This document shows, in pieces, positions 1 to 8,425 of a DNA stretch of 64,000 nucleotides. The stretch is from NCBI GenBank assembly GCA_036267155.1, contig DATAWP010000082.1, positions 62,001 through 126,000 on the forward strand. Reading direction: 5' to 3'. Position numbers and translations under genes: made by a program. Source of the stretch: PALSA-1353 sp036267155. GTDB lineage: Bacteria; Planctomycetota; Phycisphaerae; Tepidisphaerales; Tepidisphaeraceae. Each line of letters begins with the position of its first letter. The stretch's first letter is position 1. Below the pieces are notes generated by a model that was not told the origin of the DNA, made no database searches, and worked only from the letters and a program-made list of their open reading frames with translations.

Positions 1-429
1 GAACGCCGTGTTGCCCCACAGGAGATGGGTGCCGTTTACATACGGCTCCATCAGATTGATGACCAAGGCGTTATTAACCAAACTCCCATCGCTATTGGTT
101 TGGGGAGCCGGGCCGTCCGTCGCCGACTGGTTCGTTTGAGCTTGCAACTGAAAATTATTCGATGTGTTGCCGGTGCTGTTGCCGTAAAGAATGGAACCTT
201 GATACCGCCCGCCTCCGGTTTCCGTGCCGATAATGGCGACCAATGCCAACTCCGCTGGAGTTGATCGCAGACCGATGGTTGTGCCGCTGCCCCCACCGGT
301 CATAAACAGCGGCGGCATCACCGCCAGCCGATCCAGGCGTTCGATATCCTCCACCATTCGGTTGTACAAATCGGCGGAGAGCGTCACGCCGTCGCCTTCG
401 CTGATGTTGGCGCGGGGATAGGGCTTCAA
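1..429 (-). CDS. Partial hypothetical protein of the tail operon (TTG start, runs off the left edge)
   Basis: Reading the minus strand from 429 gives 143 codons without a stop up to base 1. The frame opens with a TTG codon preceded by AAGGAG at 5-nt spacing, a strong ribosome binding site, so a TTG start is preferred although no ATG lies near. The visible part starts MKPYPRANISEGDGVTLSA and later becomes Ser/Thr/Asn/Gln rich, like phage fibre or virion-surface proteins. It lies 9 bases downstream of the 273-residue gene at 439-1260 and is the last visible gene of the minus-strand tail operon. The family was not recognised; a virion structural role is inferred only from context. Confidence 0.6.
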   Translation of the reverse strand, partial: MKPYPRANISEGDGVTLSADLYNRMVEDIERLDRLAVMPPLFMTGGGSGTTIGLRSTPAELALVAIIGTETGGGRYQGSILYGNSTGNTSNNFQLQAQTNQSATDGPAPQTNSDGSLVNNALVINLMEPYVNGTHLLWGNTAF

Positions 430-438
430 GAGAACTCC

Positions 439-1260
439 TTACTGCAAAAGCGGGCTGAGGTCGGCGGTCGGATAAATGGTGCTGCCGTCGGAGATGCGCG
501 TAACCTGCTGCCATGTCCCAGCCGTGCCGGAACTTTTCGCCGTTGGCTGCAAGAGATTGTTCCACCCGGTAGGAAGGTAGAGGAATTTGTAGGTCATGTC
601 CCAGTTCTCCGCCCCCAGCGTGGTCAATCGCCGGTCGGCGTGGGCGCCGTCAAAGAGCACCGTCCCCGCGGCTCCGCCCAGGAACGTTGAGGAATTGACG
701 CAACCGGCCAATCCCTGAACGTTTGCCGTGGGCAGCGATGCCAGATTCTTTCGCGTCTGCACGATCGTGACGATCCCCACCCGAATCGGCGGGCTGTCCT
801 GCGGCTGCAACGGAGTGCCGTCGGGAAACTGGTACGTCGGCGCGCTCTGCGGCAACGCAACAGTGTGCGTCGCATAGTCCAACGACATCGTCCCCGTCGT
901 CACACCCTCGAAATAATCCAGGCTCTTGTACGTGATGCGAAGACGAGCGTATTTGTAACCGACCAACCCATTGGGTCCGACGTTCAGCCCGTCTTCGCCG
1001 GGCAGCCCTTCGACGTGAATCGAATCGAACGGAAGAAACGGCGCATCGGGATAGACCTGCGACGGCGTGTAATAATAATACGCGCCGATCTCCACCCCGC
1101 CGCCGCGAATCTGCTCGATGATCGTGACCCGGTCTTCCCATGCGCACAGCATCGTGCGCACCGCCGTGCTGTTGCCGGTGCGGACGAAATTCTCTTCGGT
1201 CCCCTCATCCCAGGCTTGCACGCCCAGAAAAGTGATCGCCGTGGTTGAATCGAGCGCCAT
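439..1260 (-). CDS. Putative phage structural protein, 273 aa
   Basis: The ATG at 1260 is preceded by AAGGA at 7-nt spacing, so the start is well supported. The protein has no signal peptide or membrane segment and is rich in beta-prone Thr, Val, Gly and Tyr stretches, such as a run of four Tyr near residue 60. It looks like a beta-sandwich virion component. It follows the chaperone and the 221-residue protein, the place where distal-tail or baseplate proteins are encoded in many tailed phages. No family was recognised from sequence alone; the assignment is from position. Confidence 0.6.
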   Translation of the reverse strand: MALDSTTAITFLGVQAWDEGTEENFVRTGNSTAVRTMLCAWEDRVTIIEQIRGGGVEIGAYYYYTPSQVYPDAPFLPFDSIHVEGLPGEDGLNVGPNGLVGYKYARLRITYKSLDYFEGVTTGTMSLDYATHTVALPQSAPTYQFPDGTPLQPQDSPPIRVGIVTIVQTRKNLASLPTANVQGLAGCVNSSTFLGGAAGTVLFDGAHADRRLTTLGAENWDMTYKFLYLPTGWNNLLQPTAKSSGTAGTWQQVTRISDGSTIYPTADLSPLLQ

Positions 1261-1263
1261 GGT

Positions 1264-1929
1264 TTAATCCTTCAGGAGTACCAGGGTCTTGGCATTGGAA
1301 AAGACCTTGTCCAGTTTTGTGGCTGCATCACCGAGCTTTCGCAGCATGTCCGAAAGAATTGAAACATCGCCGCCACCCTGCGGAGCATTAAAATCGGAAT
1401 TAGCCAATTGCGACGCGGCCGCCAGGCTCGGGGCTTGGGCATTCGTCAACGGCAACGTGTGCGGCATCTCCTGCGGCGCGGCATTGCGCTCGAATTTTCC
1501 CTCATCGGCCGCTGCATTCTGAAATTGGTCTTCCTTTTCCTGCACCGCCGGGATTCGGCCGTTCGATTCCCCTTCCCGGAACTTTGCCCGATGTGCCGCA
1601 TCGGATTCGGAATTGGCCGGAACCTGGCTTTGAATCATCTTGAACCCCCGGACGCGCTCTTTATCAGGGAGGTCGATGGATTCTTCTTGGGAATGGGGCT
1701 TGTTTTCCAACTCCTGCCGCCGGGCGACTATGCCATGATTTAGGCCCTGAAGTTGAAGAGAATTGAGGTGGCTGCGATCGTCATCATGCTGATTGAGTAA
1801 CGTTGTGTTCAGTTCCTGGGGACGCGACGAGCGGATCGCGCCCACGTTATTCTTAAGCCTCTGCACGTCCGAATCCGTCGCGTTGCCCCAATCATCTGTG
1901 CGTTGGTTGTCTTGGCCTTGTTCATCCAT
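1264..1929 (-). CDS. Hydrophilic 221-aa protein directly after the tail chaperone (possible short tape-measure or scaffold)
   Basis: Two in-frame starts exist, 1956 and 1929. The ATG at 1929 has AAGGA at 9-nt spacing and is preferred. The protein is very hydrophilic, rich in Gln, Asn, Asp and Glu over residues 1-160, then has an Ala/Gln linker and a helical C-terminal stretch of about 40 residues with heptad-like Leu/Ile spacing. In tailed phages the gene right after the frameshifted chaperone is normally the tape-measure protein. At 221 residues this one is far shorter than usual tape measures and has no membrane segments. The role is therefore inferred only from position, and a scaffold or an unrelated protein is equally possible. 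Confidence 0.55.
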   Translation of the reverse strand: MDEQGQDNQRTDDWGNATDSDVQRLKNNVGAIRSSRPQELNTTLLNQHDDDRSHLNSLQLQGLNHGIVARRQELENKPHSQEESIDLPDKERVRGFKMIQSQVPANSESDAAHRAKFREGESNGRIPAVQEKEDQFQNAAADEGKFERNAAPQEMPHTLPLTNAQAPSLAAASQLANSDFNAPQGGGDVSILSDMLRKLGDAATKLDKVFSNAKTLVLLKD

Positions 1930-2003
1930 GGAATTTGTTCCTTTGACGTTTTCCAAGTTCGGTTAAACCTAGTTTCGACGCATACGCGGAAATGCGATGT
2001 ACG

Positions 2004-2803
2004 CTATAAGGACCCGGCCGTATAACGTCGAAGGCCGCCTAATACCGATTCAACCGCCGGACTTCGCCCGTCCCCTTCCGCGCAGACCTGTACAACCAAA
2101 TCCCCCGCCGGCATTCGCAGCAAATCGATCGGAAGACATCGCCTGCGATCGACGATGCGATCGAATATCTCATTTTGCCGGATTTTGATTTCTTCCGCAC
2201 CGTCTGAATCGGCGACGACATTTAAATCAAACCCCATTGCATGCATGAGCTGCGGCCAAGTCAGCTCCGTCGCCTGGGCGTATGTCAATCCGAGCCCCTG
2301 CGGTCCGGGGCTGGTGAGGTGCGCGAAGATGCCCCGCCAGTCGATGGGGCGTTCGTCCCCGGCGCTATGGGGCCGCTCGCCGCCGGGGCTGCGGCTTTTT
2401 TTGCGGGCTTGTACCCCCACATCGACCATACCGTTCCCACTTTGGCCGCATATTCGCCATCGCACAAAAGCTGTGACGCCTCGGGCAACGTCAGCTTCGG
2501 ATGCTTGATCCGCAGCAGAAGCCAGGTCAGAAACGGCGCCGCTGACATCGACAGCGCCCACTGGTCAAACGCGTGTGATCCGTAACTGAACGGATGGACG
2601 CGCAGATTATCCACGGCCCGCTGATGAATCGCATCGCGAACCGCCGCCGGCAACCCCGCCGCCGATTTCGCGATCCCGCGCAGATATTGGGCGGCGGCTT
2701 CCTCTTCCGCTTCGGCGAATTCGATCAGCCGCGGCGGTGACAGCGTATGTCCAGGAAATGCCGACGAATCGCCCAGGCCCACCAACTCCTTTAGTTCACT
2801 CAT
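2004..2803 (-). CDS. Tail assembly chaperone, -1 frameshift fusion product (gpGT-like, 266 aa)
   Basis: The 172-codon frame starting at 2803 contains the heptamer A AAA AAA at 2402-2396. A -1 slip there leaves 136 residues from the first frame and adds 130 residues from the overlapping frame ending at 2004, giving about 266 residues. The shifted frame has good coding character (repeated Leu, Trp, Asp and Glu-rich helices) and no start of its own with a ribosome binding site. Programmed -1 frameshifting that makes a short and a long chaperone from one start is a conserved property of tail assembly chaperones lying between the tail tube and the tape measure (lambda G/GT type). The upstream neighbour here is a tail-tube-like protein, which fits. 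Confidence 0.75.
2285..2803 (-). CDS. Tail assembly chaperone, unshifted product (gpG-like, 172 aa)
   Basis: This is the zero-frame product of the same gene. The ATG at 2803 is preceded by GAGG (TGAGGTGACCG before ATG). The N-terminal 130 residues are predicted mostly helical, with a conserved-looking core around residues 60-120 rich in Phe, Trp and Leu. After the slip site the zero frame becomes low-complexity Ala/Pro/Ser and ends at 2285, which is typical of the short form. It lies 8 bases downstream of the 138-residue tail-tube candidate. The family is assigned from the combination of position, length and slippery site rather than from sequence similarity. Confidence 0.72.
   Translation of the reverse strand: MSELKELVGLGDSSAFPGHTLSPPRLIEFAEAEEEAAAQYLRGIAKSAAGLPAAVRDAIHQRAVDNLRVHPFSYGSHAFDQWALSMSAAPFLTWLLLRIKHPKLTLPEASQLLCDGEYAAKVGTVWSMWGYKPAKKAAAPAASGPIAPGTNAPSTGGASSRTSPAPDRRGSD
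2396..2402 (-). promoter_or_regulatory. -1 programmed ribosomal frameshift site (A AAA AAA)
   Basis: On the minus strand the bases read GC A AAA AAA G. The zero-frame codons are GCA AAA AAA GCC, so the seven A residues fit the X XXY YYZ slip rule exactly. The -1 frame is open from well upstream of the site and on to 2004. The sequence just downstream is GC-rich and could form a stimulatory structure, but no structure was computed. Confidence 0.75.
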
Positions 2804-2811
2804 CGGTCACC

Positions 2812-3228
2812 TCAAGATACCGGGGTGTAGCTGCCATTTCCCTTGGCGGTGAAACGCGTGGTGATCTTGCCGTCCACCTTCAGGCTTTGCGGTGTCGAGT
2901 CAACCACGAGCGACGAAAACGTCCAGGCCAACCCATCAAGTTGACCTGCCGCACTTTGATTCAAACACAGCTTCACGTTGGTCAGGATCGTGCCCGGCTG
3001 GATGGAATAGGGCGTTTGGAACGGATTATTCCCAAAATCAAAGTCCACGTCGATGCTTACGCTGCAATCCTTGAACGTGGCTTCGCGCAGGACATATCCC
3101 CCGCTCCTGCTGTTTTTGAATTCGGTCAATTGAGCCGTCGGCTGCACGCTCCAACTAGTGACGGAAAGCTCGTTCGTGCCGAGCGCGGCGGTGCCGAACG
3201 ATCCGGAATGAAAAACTGAGGCGGCCAT
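2812..3228 (-). CDS. Putative major tail (tube) protein, 138 aa
   Basis: The ATG at 3228 has AGGAG six bases upstream. The 138-residue protein is predicted all-beta, rich in Thr, Ser, Val and Phe, with no signal peptide. Its length and beta character match phage tail-tube subunits. The gene immediately downstream is the frameshifted chaperone, which in tailed phages follows the major tail protein. Assignment is by size, composition and gene order; no diagnostic motif was recognised. Confidence 0.58.
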   Translation of the reverse strand: MAASVFHSGSFGTAALGTNELSVTSWSVQPTAQLTEFKNSRSGGYVLREATFKDCSVSIDVDFDFGNNPFQTPYSIQPGTILTNVKLCLNQSAAGQLDGLAWTFSSLVVDSTPQSLKVDGKITTRFTAKGNGSYTPVS

Positions 3229-3273
3229 GAAAGACTCCTGTGATGAATTGCTGGGATAAAGGTTATGACCGGC

Positions 3274-3768
3274 TTACGCCGATCGGCCGAGAATGGTGAC
3301 CTTGCCCGGCACGTTCACGCCGGAGGCGGCGGAAATCTGCAGCGTGTCGCTGGTTCCAGCCACGACGGAATAGCCGGGATTGGGATTGATGACGAAGAAC
3401 GTCCCGCCATTGGCCTGGGCCGTGCCCTGATCGGTTCCCAGCACCGGATGCGTTCCGCCGCCAACGGTAAAATCCTGTCCTGACGTCGTGCTGTCATTTT
3501 CGACCAATACGGATGTCACATGCACCATTGCCAGGACATTGCCCAGGGGATCGGTCGCCGATGGAAGCGTGATGGTCAGCGGCGTACCCGCGCTGACCGT
3601 AAACGGTTCGGAAAAACAGCCGTCCACATTCCCGGCGGAATTACCGGCGCCAAGCGTGACGACCGGCTGATGGTTCACCTGTGAGGAAACCACCGCCGGC
3701 GCCGCGCCGGCCGTGAGCTGGCATTTCAATTGGACGCTGGGCTGAGGATTGGAAAGAGTTGTGGCCAT
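3274..3768 (-). CDS. Putative virion-associated beta-rich protein, 164 aa
   Basis: Among in-frame starts, the ATG at 3768 is chosen because GGAG lies 9 bases upstream. The protein has no signal peptide or membrane segment and consists of alternating Val/Thr/Gly-rich strands with a Gly/Asn-rich C-terminal half. It resembles small decoration or tail-completion proteins, but the family was not recognised. It lies 45 bases upstream of the tail-tube candidate and belongs to the same run. Confidence 0.55.
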   Translation of the reverse strand: MATTLSNPQPSVQLKCQLTAGAAPAVVSSQVNHQPVVTLGAGNSAGNVDGCFSEPFTVSAGTPLTITLPSATDPLGNVLAMVHVTSVLVENDSTTSGQDFTVGGGTHPVLGTDQGTAQANGGTFFVINPNPGYSVVAGTSDTLQISAASGVNVPGKVTILGRSA

Positions 3769-3799
3769 TGAGCGGTCTCCAAAGAATTCACGGGACGAT

Positions 3800-4888
3800 T
3801 CAGCAAAGCGAAGCCAGCCGATCGCGCGCAATGTACATATTGACGCGAATCATCAGCACGCTGACCCATCGCTGTGTCCAGGCTACCGTCGCGAACAAAT
3901 CTGACGGCGGCGCATCGGTGAGTGAAAATGCCGTGCGCGAGGCATGTGCCGAGAAGTTTTGAAAATAGACATCGGCGGCGGGAATCGTGTCGTCGGTCGA
4001 AGCAGTTGCACCGATCGCATTACACGCCGACGCAGAGCTAAGAGTGCCAGCCATGGCAAAAATGCAAAGGTCGGAAATCAGGTTCGCGCCCCCAAACGTC
4101 ATCACCGCCCCGCTGCTGCTCGCGCCGGCGCCGCTGCTGGGGCGAGTGCTGCAAATGATCGTGCCGCCGGTCAATTCGATTTGGGCCGTGCCGGTCGCCG
4201 CGTCTCCGGCGACGAGGTTTAGCGCGTACGTTCCATTAATATCCGCGCCGCTGCTTTTCCAATAACTCGATGCGGTGAGCGATCCGAGGGTCTGGCTGAG
4301 AATCCAGTTGCCGCCGCCGTTGTTCCAGATATACCAATTTTGCTGAACGCCGAAAAGGTACGGGAACCCATTGTAGGTTGCGAACCCGCCGGCGGCTTGT
4401 GGCGTCATCGAAAATGCGTCTGGAACCGGCCCGGTGAAATTCCCGTCTGCGGCGGTGCCCGATCCAACGAGCGAGATATTGCCGTGGCAGTTGCCAGAGC
4501 CCTTGACGTTCACGCCGGAGGGGACGAAGAGATTTCCAGCGCCGAGATCGAAGCATCCAGCCGAGACCGATACGAGATCGCCGGGTTGAGCCACGGCCAG
4601 CGCCGCGCCGATCGTGGCGAAGGGATACATTCGCGAATAGGCTTTGGCCGTCGAATCATTTCCGCCGGTACAGACAAAAATCGTGTTGAATTCCGAAACG
4701 TCCGGCGGAATCACCGCTTGGGGGAAAACGCCGCCGCTTTGCAGGGCCGGCAGATCGCCGGCGGAATTTCCGACCGTCGCCGCCGCGGCCGAGCCCAGCC
4801 CCAAATTGGTCCGCGCCGTCGCGGCGTTGGCCAGGTCGGAGAGATTGTTGGTCTTCTGAAGGCCCTCCGCCGTGTATGATCCAAGCAT
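3800..4888 (-). CDS. Tail-fibre-like protein with beta-helix features, 362 aa
   Basis: Of the in-frame starts, the ATG at 4888 is preferred, with AAGGA about 12 bases upstream. The first 50 residues include NNLSDLANAATARTNLGLG, the signature found at the N-terminus or in repeats of many phage tail fibres. The rest is Gly/Ser/Ala/Asn rich with short strands, including a segment near residues 80-130 typical of right-handed beta-helix (pectin-lyase fold) proteins that begin with a column of regularly spaced Gly and Val. It probably forms a receptor-binding fibre or spike. Unlike its two upstream neighbours it has no signal peptide. Confidence 0.66.
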   Translation of the reverse strand: MLGSYTAEGLQKTNNLSDLANAATARTNLGLGSAAAATVGNSAGDLPALQSGGVFPQAVIPPDVSEFNTIFVCTGGNDSTAKAYSRMYPFATIGAALAVAQPGDLVSVSAGCFDLGAGNLFVPSGVNVKGSGNCHGNISLVGSGTAADGNFTGPVPDAFSMTPQAAGGFATYNGFPYLFGVQQNWYIWNNGGGNWILSQTLGSLTASSYWKSSGADINGTYALNLVAGDAATGTAQIELTGGTIICSTRPSSGAGASSSGAVMTFGGANLISDLCIFAMAGTLSSASACNAIGATASTDDTIPAADVYFQNFSAHASRTAFSLTDAPPSDLFATVAWTQRWVSVLMIRVNMYIARDRLASLC

Positions 4889-4969
4889 AGGCGCGCAGCT
4901 TCCTTTCCGAACATGAGGGCAATTAAACGGTGCAAGGCGCGAGCAGTCTCTTCCCGGCTTCACCGCTTG

Positions 4970-6415
4970 TTATCTAGGAATTCCTTCGAGTCCCGTGTTC
5001 CACCCATCCGGCATGCCCACGATGCTAAAGTTTTTTGTAAATCTGTTTCCCGCAGCGCCGCGCACCACGGCTTGCGCCGGTGTAAACGTGGTCGCCCGCC
5101 AATCCCATTCGTTGCAGTGTGACGGCCGAGGATTCACGATGGCGAAATCATTGAACGTGTTGCCTGTAGCCTGATCGAGCCAGATTCCACAGACGTTGCG
5201 CATTTCCCATGATTCAAAGACGTTCCCACTTTGCTGGACGCCGGCTGATTCCAGCCAGATTCCCTCGCCGCCGTCCACATCGAAGCAGCGAAAGACGTTG
5301 TTGCCGCCCGGCGTGTACCAGAGTTCCAGGGCCGCCCCGCGTCCCCCGTGAATCTGGACATAAGTGAACAGGCAGTTTTGAACACCGATGCCTTTGGAGT
5401 CCTCGGCACTGATGACTTCGTTGGCATTGGTTCCCTGTATGACCCGATCGAAATCGAGCGAGTTGAAATAACTGTTGGTTGGACCTTGACGCATGACAAT
5501 CCCGCGGCACGTCAGGTCCCAATTGCAGTTAATGACAGCGTTCTGATCTCCGCCGAGGATCAACTCGTTCATCGACCTCGCGGGTACGCCGTGCCACGAC
5601 ATGCCATGGAGCATGGTGTGGCCCGCTGCTAGTCGGCCGCCGCAGTGGATCGTTTCGGTATCCTCAAAAAGGGCGCCGATCGAATTGAGGCGCGCAATCT
5701 CCACGCTGATGAGCTTCAGCCGCAGAAAATTCGGATTCGTTTCCAGCGATTTATCGAGATAAAAAATGGCGCCCGGGCACGTCGTGCAATCCACCGTCAA
5801 ATCGCTGATCGTCCCACCATATCCGCCTCGACCGACAAACAGAATTATGTCCGCGCCATCTTTGGCGTTACGGGTTCTTGTCAGCACCACGAGATTCCGG
5901 TTCACACCGCGTAAACTGGCCCCCGGCGGTCGGAAAACGCTGTGCCCGATCGTATAGCAGCCCGGCGAAAGAACGACATCCGATCCCGAATTCCACGCCG
6001 CCTGAATCTGCCCGCTGTCATCGCTGCCGCTCGGCGAAAGCACCGTCGTGCGGCGAGGCACCGGCGGAAGACGGACGCTCACGCGAGTCGCCGTCTTCTG
6101 ATTACCGATGACCAACCAATAGTTCCCCGCGGGGATTGTCGTCGGCAGCGTCAAGCTGGCGCCATCGCGACTGTCCTCGACAATGCCCCAGTTGGATGCG
6201 TTCAGCGTCACCGAATTACCGGCGGAATCGACCAGCGCATAGCCTTTGGCCGGCAGATTCTCCCTGACACTCCAAATGTAATCCTCCCCTCCCGGCTCGA
6301 CCCACTGCCTCCACATGCCGGGATAAACGGCCGCCGGCGGGACCTGGCCATCCGCACCACACGCGACAATTGAATTGACGGCGCACACTAAAAAAACCAA
6401 AAGCAGCCGCTTCAT
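4970..6415 (-). CDS. Exported pectin-lyase-fold protein, possible lipoprotein, 481 aa
   Basis: The ATG at 6415 overlaps the TAA stop of the preceding gene and has AGGTGA just upstream, implying translational coupling. Residues 1-19 form a signal peptide (Lys/Arg then a hydrophobic core) ending IVAC, which fits a lipobox with Cys19 as the lipid-attached residue. Residues 140-460 show the Asn/Gly/Val ladder of parallel beta-helix proteins (polysaccharide lyases, tail spikes). An export signal is unusual for a virion spike. It may be a surface polysaccharide-binding or degrading protein encoded in the element, or the region may not be purely phage. Catalytic residues were not identified. Confidence 0.66.
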   Translation of the reverse strand: MKRLLLVFLVCAVNSIVACGADGQVPPAAVYPGMWRQWVEPGGEDYIWSVRENLPAKGYALVDSAGNSVTLNASNWGIVEDSRDGASLTLPTTIPAGNYWLVIGNQKTATRVSVRLPPVPRRTTVLSPSGSDDSGQIQAAWNSGSDVVLSPGCYTIGHSVFRPPGASLRGVNRNLVVLTRTRNAKDGADIILFVGRGGYGGTISDLTVDCTTCPGAIFYLDKSLETNPNFLRLKLISVEIARLNSIGALFEDTETIHCGGRLAAGHTMLHGMSWHGVPARSMNELILGGDQNAVINCNWDLTCRGIVMRQGPTNSYFNSLDFDRVIQGTNANEVISAEDSKGIGVQNCLFTYVQIHGGRGAALELWYTPGGNNVFRCFDVDGGEGIWLESAGVQQSGNVFESWEMRNVCGIWLDQATGNTFNDFAIVNPRPSHCNEWDWRATTFTPAQAVVRGAAGNRFTKNFSIVGMPDGWNTGLEGIPR

Positions 6416-8316
6416 TATTTCACCTGAAATCCCGCTTGAATCCAGTTCACCACACCGGCCGCCGTGAGGCGGTCATCCCAGTTGCCAGGCCAATTGTTCT
6501 CCATTGCCGTCATTAGGCTCGGACCGTCGCTCACGCCGATGATCCCCAGTGTCTTGGCGTAGCTGCTGCAAGTGCGCGTATCGTCAACATACGCCGGCTC
6601 CGTCCCCGTCACGCCAGCGACGCCATTTACACCCGGCAACACGACCAGACCACTATAGGCAATCGCCGGCAGCGGCGGCGTGCTCTGAGAAAGGTTCACC
6701 GCATTCGACCCGCTGGCATCAAACCAATTGTGAACGATGACGTTCGGGCCGACAGTGGCGACCGTTGCCTCGGTGGGCATCCCCTCGGGATTCTTGCCCG
6801 AATCGGTGCAGTGAACGCCCACGGCGAATCCGCCGTTGTACTGAACGTCTCCGGCGTCGCTCTTGTTGATGACATACAGATTACTGATGGAGCCAGTTGT
6901 CGCACAGTCCAGATAAGCGCCCCAGCCACGGCCCGTGCCAGCGCCCGCGAGACTCAGCGCCGATCCCACCTGCCCTGAGCCTGTCGAAGGGTCGAATTCG
7001 CCGCCGCCGCCATCCACGACGCAGTTTTGGATCGTCGCCGGAAATCCACCGCCGCCGTAGAACGCGATCGGGTTCGCCAAGGACACACAATGGTCAAAGA
7101 ATCCGCCATAGTTGCTCTCGCAGCCGTCCGCCGCGGCTTCGGCGAACAGGTCGTTGATAAACCGAACCTGGGCATCCGCAGGGTCGCCGGGGTTGGGATG
7201 GTTTGGATTGATATAAACGTCGTGGGCGGTTCCATTGTTGTTTTTCGCGCCGCAGTTGGCGAAGACGCTGCGCGTCACCAAAAAGTCCCGGATGCTCACG
7301 GCGAACAAACCCGCTTGCGTCGCTCCACCGTGGCAGTCGTGGATTGAGCAACCTTCAATGACAAATGCCGTACAGTCGTCGTTGGCGTCTGTCTCATCAT
7401 CCTCAAGATCGAAGCCACCCTGGAACCCGCTGGCGGCACAATCGAATATGCCAACGTGATCACTGGACTCTCCGGCAGTCTGATCCACAAATCGAATAAA
7501 CCATGATGTTGCCCCCGATCCGGCGGCACCATTCAGGCCATCAATGATGAGATAGTGCATCGGACCGCCCCAGGCATGAGTGCTAGTGGGCGACCCGGCG
7601 ATTCCAAATCCACTCTGCAAGATCGGGCGCGGCTGGGAATGATCGAGAAAACCGTTAACACCGATGCGGCCGACGATGAAGGGATGCCCCGCCGTTCCCG
7701 TGGCTCCCTGAATGTTCTGGTTGACGGCGCTGGCGGGATAAACCCCGCCATCGCGGAACAGGACGCAAAGCGATCCGTTGTTGATCGCGGCATTCTGCGC
7801 CGAATTGAAATCGGCATAATCGCTCGCCTGGTGTCCCGGTGTCGTCGCCGTGCTGATGATGCAGGCGTTTGCGGGGATCAGCGGCGTCAAATCGAGATTG
7901 CCGTTGGCGTCATATTTGAACGAATCCAGCCACTGGGTTGTGCCGTAAGTTTCGCCGGCAACGCCGGGGAGGCTCGCTAGCCACACGGGAAGTCCGCTGG
8001 TCTGCCCTGAGCCTGTCGAAGGGGCCTGTCCTGAGCCAGCCGAGGGAGCCTGCCCTGAGCCCGTCGAACCCGATGACGCGGTTGGCTGTGTCGCCGGAGG
8101 CGTCGAGGAACCTGAGTTCCCCCCGCCGTTGGGATTGCCGCCGGTTTGGGTTGCTGTCACCGAAATCGAAAACTGCGTCGTGGCAGTTGCCACGATGTTT
8201 CCGCTGCCGTCGGTGACGCTGCTTCGAATGATATACGTTTGTGCCAATGCACGGGAAACGAAGCAAATCACAAGAATCGCCAGCAGATGCTTCGGTATTG
8301 AAACAGCGACTTTCAT
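6415..8316 (-). CDS. Exported parallel beta-helix protein with short-repeat insertions, 633 aa
   Basis: The start at 8316 gives a classical signal peptide: Lys near the N-terminus, a core of Leu, Ile and Val, and ALA before the cleavage site around residue 26. After a short beta domain comes a low-complexity linker of Gly, Ser, Thr, Pro and Gln containing three copies of an 8-residue unit (STGSGQ core). It is followed by a large C-terminal region with the hydrophobic/Asn ladder of right-handed beta-helices (Pfam beta-helix type). A fourth repeat copy lies near residue 445. It is likely secreted and possibly binds or cleaves polysaccharide. The ribosome binding site is weak, so the start could lie upstream at 8364. 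Confidence 0.66.
   Translation of the reverse strand: MKVAVSIPKHLLAILVICFVSRALAQTYIIRSSVTDGSGNIVATATTQFSISVTATQTGGNPNGGGNSGSSTPPATQPTASSGSTGSGQAPSAGSGQAPSTGSGQTSGLPVWLASLPGVAGETYGTTQWLDSFKYDANGNLDLTPLIPANACIISTATTPGHQASDYADFNSAQNAAINNGSLCVLFRDGGVYPASAVNQNIQGATGTAGHPFIVGRIGVNGFLDHSQPRPILQSGFGIAGSPTSTHAWGGPMHYLIIDGLNGAAGSGATSWFIRFVDQTAGESSDHVGIFDCAASGFQGGFDLEDDETDANDDCTAFVIEGCSIHDCHGGATQAGLFAVSIRDFLVTRSVFANCGAKNNNGTAHDVYINPNHPNPGDPADAQVRFINDLFAEAAADGCESNYGGFFDHCVSLANPIAFYGGGGFPATIQNCVVDGGGGEFDPSTGSGQVGSALSLAGAGTGRGWGAYLDCATTGSISNLYVINKSDAGDVQYNGGFAVGVHCTDSGKNPEGMPTEATVATVGPNVIVHNWFDASGSNAVNLSQSTPPLPAIAYSGLVVLPGVNGVAGVTGTEPAYVDDTRTCSSYAKTLGIIGVSDGPSLMTAMENNWPGNWDDRLTAAGVVNWIQAGFQVK
6969..6991. 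repeat. Single copy of the short dispersed repeat (core CCTGAGCCTGTCGAAGG)
   Basis: This is one copy of the same core that is arrayed at 8002-8071. It sits inside the coding sequence of the 633-residue protein and is read in the same frame, giving PSTGSGQ. It leaves the reading frame intact, which fits insertion of a mobile miniature repeat in a multiple of three bases. Confidence 0.75.
8002..8071. repeat. Three tandem copies of a 24-nt-spaced repeat inside coding sequence
   Basis: Three variants of the CCTGAGCCTGTCGAAGG core begin near 8005, 8028 and 8052, spaced about 24 nt apart, so each adds eight residues (APSTGSGQ-like) to the linker of the exported beta-helix protein. The second copy has diverged (CCAGCCGAGGG). 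The core is a sequence I know as a common dispersed repeat of many bacterial genomes. Confidence 0.75.
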
Positions 8317-8425
8317 GCGGTCATCCCGTTCTAGCTTTTTTCTTCGCCCCGGCGAGCGTGCCAAATACGGCGGCGCGTGTCAATCTACGCTGAATTCGAA
8401 CTTGGCCACTGTCACAATGTTGGTG

